Origin: CAYSLC01 sp964431545
GTDB lineage: Bacteria > Desulfobacterota > Desulfobacteria > Desulfobacterales > JAABSP01
Length of the DNA stretch: 10,278 nucleotides
Reading direction: 5' to 3'
Assembly (NCBI GenBank): GCA_964431545.1
Contig: CAYSLC010000195.1
Span: forward strand, 1-10,278
Shown: positions 6,496-10,278 of the stretch, piece after piece
Layout: the number at the start of each line of letters is the position of its first letter
How positions within the stretch are numbered: position 1 is the stretch's first letter
Position numbers and translations under genes: made by a program
The notes under the pieces: generated by a model
Databases searched by the model: none
Seen by the model: the letters and a program-made list of their open reading frames with translations, nothing else
Told to the model about the DNA's origin: nothing

Positions 6496-7689
6496 ATGAA
6501 GATCGTCCAATACTGCCAGCACGTTCTGGGCATCGGCCACTTCTTCCGGACCCTGGAGATCTGCCGGGCCCTCTCCGATCATGAGGTGGTCCTGGTCACC
6601 GGCGGGGAACCGGTGGAGACGCCGCTGCCCCCCCACGTGAGGGAGGTCCGGCTGCCGGCCCTGATGATGGACGAGACCTTCTCGGCGGTCCACGCCGCCG
6701 ATGCCGGGGGGTCGGTGGCGGAGATCCGGGCCCGGCGGACCCGGCGGCTCCTGGAGATCGTATCGGAGGAAAGGCCCGACCTCTTCCTCGTCGAACTCTA
6801 TCCCTTCGGCCGAAAGGCGTTCCGGTTCGAACTCGATCCGGTCCTCTCGGCGATCCGCGAGGGCGAGGTGCCCGGATGCCGGTCGGTCTGCGGCCTCCGG
6901 GACATCCTGGTGGAGAAGAAGGACCCGGCCAAATACGAGGAGCGGGTCATCGGCACCCTCAACCGACGCTTCGATGCCGTCCTGATCCACGCCGATCCCA
7001 AGCTGGTCCGGCTGGAGGAGACCTTTACCCGGACCGGGGAGATCCGGATCCCCCTGGTCTACACCGGCTTCGTGACCCCGAAGCCGCCGCCGGGGGCCGG
7101 GGAGGCGATCCGCCGGTCCCTGGGGATGGGGCCGGGGGAGCGGCTGGCGGTGGCCAGCGCCGGGGGCGGCAAGGTGGGCGGGCCGCTGTTGACCGCCGCG
7201 CTGGCGGCCTTCCAGAAGATGGATCGGGAGGGGCTCCGGCTGGAGATCTTCACGGGACCCTATCTGGCCGATGCGGCTTTCCGGGATCTATGCGCCGCGG
7301 CCGAAACGGGAAACCATGGAGACATCCGGGTCCGGCGGTTCACCCCCGATTTCCTCTCCCATCTGGCCGGGGCCGACCTGTCGGTGAGCATGGCCGGATA
7401 CAACACCACCATGAACCTCCTGGCGGCGGGGACGCCGGCGTTGGTCCACCCCTTCGGACAGAACCGGGAACAGGGCCTCCGGGCCGACCGGCTGGCCGCC
7501 CTGGGGGCCGTGACGGTCCTCTCGGATGCGGATCTGGCCCCGGACCGGCTGGCCCGCCAGATGGCATCGGCCCTCTCCCGCGGGCGGCTTCCCGAACCGC
7601 CGGTGGACCTGGACGGGGCCGCCCGCACGGCCCAATGGATCGAAGGCCGATGGACGGAAGAACCACGCCAAAAAGGAGTTCTCCCATGA
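6496..7689 (+). CDS. MurG-like GT-B glycosyltransferase, second paralogue
   Basis: A 397-residue transferase of the same MurG-like (COG4671-like) group as the gene at 2246. Shared landmarks are an N-terminal HVLGIGHFFRTLEICRAL (loop at 12-15), LFLVELYPFGRKAF, GLRDILVEKKD, AVASAGGGKVGG (218-229), SMAGYNTTMNLLAAGTPAL (298-316) and PFGQNREQGLRADRL, the donor-contact Glu-Gln pair. Overall similarity to the first paralogue is clear but distant, so the two probably act at different steps. Start ATG 6496 has only a weak GGGAAG upstream and follows a 29-base gap. The long upstream open frame is a shadow of the phosphatase gene. The stop overlaps the next ATG (ATGA at 7686-7689). Confidence 0.9.
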   Translation: MKIVQYCQHVLGIGHFFRTLEICRALSDHEVVLVTGGEPVETPLPPHVREVRLPALMMDETFSAVHAADAGGSVAEIRARRTRRLLEIVSEERPDLFLVELYPFGRKAFRFELDPVLSAIREGEVPGCRSVCGLRDILVEKKDPAKYEERVIGTLNRRFDAVLIHADPKLVRLEETFTRTGEIRIPLVYTGFVTPKPPPGAGEAIRRSLGMGPGERLAVASAGGGKVGGPLLTAALAAFQKMDREGLRLEIFTGPYLADAAFRDLCAAAETGNHGDIRVRRFTPDFLSHLAGADLSVSMAGYNTTMNLLAAGTPALVHPFGQNREQGLRADRLAALGAVTVLSDADLAPDRLARQMASALSRGRLPEPPVDLDGAARTAQWIEGRWTEEPRQKGVLP

Positions 7690-8486
7690 ACCGAACCCCC
7701 TCCGACATCTGGCGCAACGACACCCCGGACCTGAAAAAACGGCTGTCCTGGTGCTTCGAGACCTCCATGGAGATGACCGAGGCCGACCCGGTGATAATCC
7801 ACTTCCGGGCCGACGACGTGGGGGTCCCGAGCCGGACCTTCACGGCCCTCGCCGAAGTCTTCCAAAAGCACCGGATCCCCCTCTCCCTGGCCGTGGTCCC
7901 CACGTGGCTCGGCAGGTCCCGGTGGTCGGACCTGGCCGCCCTCACCGCGGGCAGCCCCGACCTCTGGTGCTGGCACCAGCACGGCTGGCGCCATCAAAAC
8001 CACGAGCCCGAGGGGAAGAAGGAGGAGTTCGGCCGGTCCCGGCCCGCCGGGGAGATCGAGGCGGACCTGGTCCGGGGCCGGGACCGGCTCCACGGGTTGA
8101 TGGGAGACCGGTTCTTTCCGGCCTTCACCCCGCCGTGGAACCGGTGCGGGGTGGACGCCCTGCGCCTGCTGGAGGCGCTCGGCTACCGGGCCGTCTCCCG
8201 GAGCCAGGGGAGCCGGCCGCCGTCGCCGGTGGGGCTGCCGGAGTTCTCCGTCAACGTCGATCTCCACACCCGGAAGGACAAAGGTCCCGACGAGGGATGG
8301 CGCCGCCTCTTCGCGGAGTTCGGCCACGCCCTGACCGGCGGCTACTGTGGCGTCATGATCCACCACCAGCGCATGAACCGGGCCGCCGTCGACTTCCTCG
8401 ACCTCCTTCTGGCCGAGATAACCCGGTGCAAACGGTGCCGGGCGGTCCACCTTGGCGATCTGGCGGTGGCGGCAAAGGACGGGTGA
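7686..8486 (+). CDS. Polysaccharide deacetylase (NodB-like)
   Basis: A 266-residue carbohydrate esterase of the NodB-homology superfamily, which removes N- or O-acetyl groups from glycans. Motif 1 is HFRADDVG with Asp43/Asp44. The metal-binding histidines fall in WCWHQHGWRHQNHE (94-107). Motif 3 is FTPPWNR (147-153), and MIHHQRM (224-230) supplies the late histidine motif. No signal peptide is visible, so it probably acts in the cytoplasm on a lipid-linked or soluble intermediate and not on exported polymer. Start ATG 7686 overlaps the previous stop and has AAGGAG about 8 bases upstream. Four cysteines are present, including a CKRC pair near the C-terminus (248-251) that might bind a metal. 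It is the last gene of the operon and the natural trimming step after the glycosyltransferases. Confidence 0.9.
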   Translation: MNRTPSDIWRNDTPDLKKRLSWCFETSMEMTEADPVIIHFRADDVGVPSRTFTALAEVFQKHRIPLSLAVVPTWLGRSRWSDLAALTAGSPDLWCWHQHGWRHQNHEPEGKKEEFGRSRPAGEIEADLVRGRDRLHGLMGDRFFPAFTPPWNRCGVDALRLLEALGYRAVSRSQGSRPPSPVGLPEFSVNVDLHTRKDKGPDEGWRRLFAEFGHALTGGYCGVMIHHQRMNRAAVDFLDLLLAEITRCKRCRAVHLGDLAVAAKDG

Positions 8487-8522
8487 CGCAGGACACCTAG
8501 AAAAAGGAAAAGAGAGACCCCA
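8487..8522 (+). promoter_or_regulatory. Leader of the antitoxin gene
   Basis: This 36-base gap is strongly purine-rich, with AAAAAGGAAAAGAGAG serving as the antitoxin ribosome-binding region. I see no hairpin followed by a T run, so no terminator separates the glycan operon from the toxin-antitoxin remnant. Confidence 0.4.
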
Positions 8523-8744
8523 ATGGAACGAATCGAATTGCCGTTGTCACGGTTATCCCAGGCCCAGAAGCTCGATATGTTGGAGAAGATTTGGGATGAC
8601 CTCACGAGCGAAGAGAAGCGCTTCGAATCCCCGGATTGGCATGAAAAAGTTCTCAGAGAACGGGAAGAAGCATTATCCGCCGGGAAGGTTAAAATCTCCG
8701 ACTGGGACGAAGCCAAGGAGCGGATCGAGCAGAATCTTAGATGA
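8523..8744 (+). CDS. Addiction-module antitoxin (Unstab_antitox family)
   Basis: A 73-residue acidic protein matching the 'putative addiction module component' family, whose members neutralise RelE/ParE-type toxins. Visible hallmarks are LPLSRLSQAQKLDMLEKIWDDL-type N-terminal helices (residues 7-27), SPDWHEKVLREREE in the middle, and the C-terminal SDWDEAKERIEQ that binds the toxin. The length is normal and the frame intact. ATG 8523 is preceded by the purine-rich AAGGAAAAGAGAG. Base composition is noticeably richer in A and T than the flanking genes, suggesting the locus was acquired. Its stop overlaps the ATG of a truncated toxin (ATGA at 8741-8744), the usual antitoxin-toxin junction. Confidence 0.85.
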   Translation: MERIELPLSRLSQAQKLDMLEKIWDDLTSEEKRFESPDWHEKVLREREEALSAGKVKISDWDEAKERIEQNLR

Positions 8745-8875
8745 ACGTCAGAATTCTCTCAAAACGCTTTCCCTTTGCCGTCTATTACGATGTTGTTCAA
8801 GACACTGCATTGGTCTTTGCCGTGCTCGATTGCCGCCGAAATCCAAACTGGATCAAAGCGAAATTAGTCCGATGA
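8741..8875 (+). pseudogene. RelE/ParE-type toxin remnant (C-terminal part only)
   Basis: A 44-residue frame, too short for a working toxin of this family (usually about 90-105 residues). It matches only the C-terminal part of such toxins: KRFPFAVYYDV, then VFAVLDCRRNPNWIK. Those are the last beta-strands and the arginine-containing end of the fold. The N-terminal half, which carries the two long helices, is missing. The start codon still overlaps the antitoxin stop, so the missing piece looks like a near in-frame internal deletion right after the start codon. AT-richer than the flanking genes. Its stop (8873-8875) overlaps the ATG taken as the start of the permease. Confidence 0.75.
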
Positions 8876-9594
8876 GAAGCAGAACGAAAGGGGGAAATGA
8901 GGGGCACAGGACCGAATCACGGACCGACGGACAATCCCCCTCCATCCACCGCCTCCTGGTCCTCCCCTTCGGCAAATCCCTGGAGATCGCCTTCCAGAGC
9001 CTTCGGGTGCGGTTCTTCCGGTCCCTGATCACCACCATCACCCTCCTGCTGGCGGTCTCCTTTCTGAGCTTCACCAACGTGAGCACCGACATCGCCGACG
9101 GGTTGTTGGCGGCCGGGGATCCGGACCTGCGGGAAGTCCTGATCCGGGCGGGGTGGGACCTGACGCCGGGGCAGACCCGGGCCGACGCCAGCCCCAAGCA
9201 GCGGTGGATCGTGGTCCTCTCCCTGCTGGTCTGTGTGGTGGGGATCGTCAACGCCCAGCTCATGGCGGTGACGGAACGGTTCCGGGAGATCGGCACCATG
9301 AAGTGCCTGGGGGCCCTGGACCGGTTCATCCTGCGCCTCTTCCTTTTGGAGGCGGCGATGCAGGGCCTGGCCGGGGCAGCCGCCGGGGCCCTCCTGGGGG
9401 GCCTGTTCGCCGGGATCAACGGAAGCCTGCGGTTCGGACTTTCCGCCATGGGCCTGCTGCCGGTCGGTTCCGCGGCCCTGTCGATCCTCTCCGCCGTGGC
9501 CGTGGGGGTCGGCCTGAGCCTTTTCGGTGTCCTCTATCCGGCCCTGGTCGCCTCCCGGATGCAGCCGGTGGAGGCCCTGCGGGTGGAACAGTAA
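8872..9594 (+). CDS. ABC transporter permease, short FtsX/MacB-type
   Basis: A 240-residue inner-membrane permease with one FtsX-like domain. An N-terminal amphipathic piece (LLVLPFGKSLEIAFQSLRVR) leads to TM1 at about 50-70. A short loop of roughly 40 residues follows in place of the usual large periplasmic domain. Then come TM2 (112-131), the cytoplasmic coupling motif TERFREIGTMKCLGALD (134-150), TM3 (about 155-181) and TM4 (about 200-226), ending SRMQPVEALRVE as in MacB/LolC-type proteins. Many relatives are about 400 residues, so this is a compact form. The start is uncertain: ATG 8872 has no Shine-Dalgarno, and the first 25 residues look unconserved and lie at the edge of the AT-richer toxin-antitoxin patch, so the true N-terminus may have been replaced. 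The ATPase gene follows after 26 bases. Confidence 0.82.
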   Translation: MRSRTKGGNEGHRTESRTDGQSPSIHRLLVLPFGKSLEIAFQSLRVRFFRSLITTITLLLAVSFLSFTNVSTDIADGLLAAGDPDLREVLIRAGWDLTPGQTRADASPKQRWIVVLSLLVCVVGIVNAQLMAVTERFREIGTMKCLGALDRFILRLFLLEAAMQGLAGAAAGALLGGLFAGINGSLRFGLSAMGLLPVGSAALSILSAVAVGVGLSLFGVLYPALVASRMQPVEALRVEQ

Positions 9595-9620
9595 CCTTGA
9601 CGAAAGAAGAGCGCGCTTCC

Positions 9621-10278
9621 ATGTCCACCGAACCGACCGTCGTCCGGGTCTCCGGCGTCACCAAGGACTTCCGGCTGGGCAAGACCCGGCTCCAGGCCCT
9701 CCAGGGGGTCGATCTGGAGATCCGGGCCGGCCATTACATCTCCATCATGGGACCGTCCGGATCGGGGAAATCGACCCTCTTCAACATGATCGGCGGCCTC
9801 GACAAGCCCACCTCGGGCAAGGTCTTCATCGACGACGTGGACATCGCCCAGCTCGACGCCTACGAGCTGGCCTGGCTCCGGTGCCGGAAGATCGGATACA
9901 TCTTCCAGACTTTCAACCTCATCCAGGTGATGACGGCCCTGGAGAACGTCACCCTCCCCATGATCTTCGCGGGGATGGACGGGGACGAGGCCCAGGACAA
10001 GGGGATCGAACTCCTCGACCTGGTGGGCCTGGGGGACCGGTTCCAGCACAAGCCGTCGGAGCTTTCCGGCGGGCAGCAGCAGCGGGTGGCCATCGCCCGG
10101 TCCCTGGCCAACTCCCCCAGCATCATCCTGGCCGACGAGCCCACCGGAAACCTCGACCTCAAGACCGGCGAGGAGGTCATCGCCCTGCTCAAGAACCTGA
10201 GCCTGGAGCTGGGCGCCACGGTCATCTCCGCCACCCACGACTTCAAGATGCTCAACGTCTCGGACCAGGTGGTCTGGA
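9621..10278 (+). CDS. ABC transporter ATP-binding protein, LolD/MacB type (partial)
   Basis: The first 219 residues of an ABC ATPase that runs off the right edge; nearly full length for the family (about 225-240). Walker A is GPSGSGKST (44-52), the Q-loop glutamine is Gln96 in YIFQTFNL, the signature is LSGGQQQR (148-155), Walker B is IILADEPTGNLD (168-179) and the H-loop is His206 in ATHD. The D-loop and the phrase EPTGNLD are typical of the MacB/LolD/FtsE branch that powers export or extraction of lipids, lipoproteins or peptides. It pairs with the permease just upstream. ATG 9621 is taken as the start; an in-frame TTG at 9597 would add eight residues. Any periplasmic adaptor gene (MacA-like) is not in view. 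Confidence 0.93.
   Translation, partial: MSTEPTVVRVSGVTKDFRLGKTRLQALQGVDLEIRAGHYISIMGPSGSGKSTLFNMIGGLDKPTSGKVFIDDVDIAQLDAYELAWLRCRKIGYIFQTFNLIQVMTALENVTLPMIFAGMDGDEAQDKGIELLDLVGLGDRFQHKPSELSGGQQQRVAIARSLANSPSIILADEPTGNLDLKTGEEVIALLKNLSLELGATVISATHDFKMLNVSDQVVW

Noticed and set aside
8897..8899. ATG after an AAGGGGG purine run, considered as the permease start.
   Set aside because: It is out of frame with the permease, would need an added base in the following C5 run, and the purine run is too close for a normal ribosome-binding site.

Overview
The window is GC-rich bacterial DNA that is densely coded. From position 647 to the right edge, every gene I can support lies on the + strand. The only gene on the other strand is a partial one at the left edge. 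A YajD-type HNH protein, a WcaL-like glycosyltransferase, LolD/MacB-type ABC parts and a two-membrane-segment RCK potassium channel fit a Gram-negative, probably proteobacterial or Desulfobacterota-like, chromosome. The phylum is an inference and cannot be fixed from this sequence alone.

Layout. (1) 1-422, minus strand: the start of a small membrane protein with a basic, coiled-coil-like tail. It cannot be read in one frame and looks frameshifted. (2) 423-646: a divergent intergenic region with a possible minus-strand promoter. (3) 647-1033: yajD, an HNH nuclease-family gene. (4) 1031-1099: a short block of phased heptamer repeats between yajD and the next gene. (5) 1106-2125: an MthK/Kch-like potassium channel with a cytoplasmic RCK domain and a possible internal translation start for a free RCK domain. 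(6) 2126-2245: a gap holding a plausible sigma70-type promoter.

(7) 2246-8486: a six-gene operon with tight or overlapping junctions. In order it encodes a MurG-like GT-B glycosyltransferase, a WcaL-like GT4, a second GT4, a histidine-acid phosphatase, a second MurG-like glycosyltransferase paralogous to the first, and a NodB-like polysaccharide deacetylase. Together they look like a dedicated pathway that builds and trims a small glycan or glycolipid. I see no polymerase, flippase or priming transferase in the window, so the product is unknown. The first gene contains a run of ten G in its donor-binding loop, a candidate slippage site.

(8) 8487-8875: a visibly less GC-rich patch with an intact addiction-module antitoxin followed by a 44-residue C-terminal remnant of its RelE/ParE-type toxin, a decayed toxin-antitoxin locus. 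(9) 8872-10278: a short FtsX-type ABC permease and its LolD/MacB-type ATPase, which runs off the right edge. This could be an exporter for a lipid, lipoprotein or peptide. Whether it serves the glycan operon is a guess based on proximity.

I found no tRNA, rRNA, CRISPR array, transposase or prophage gene.
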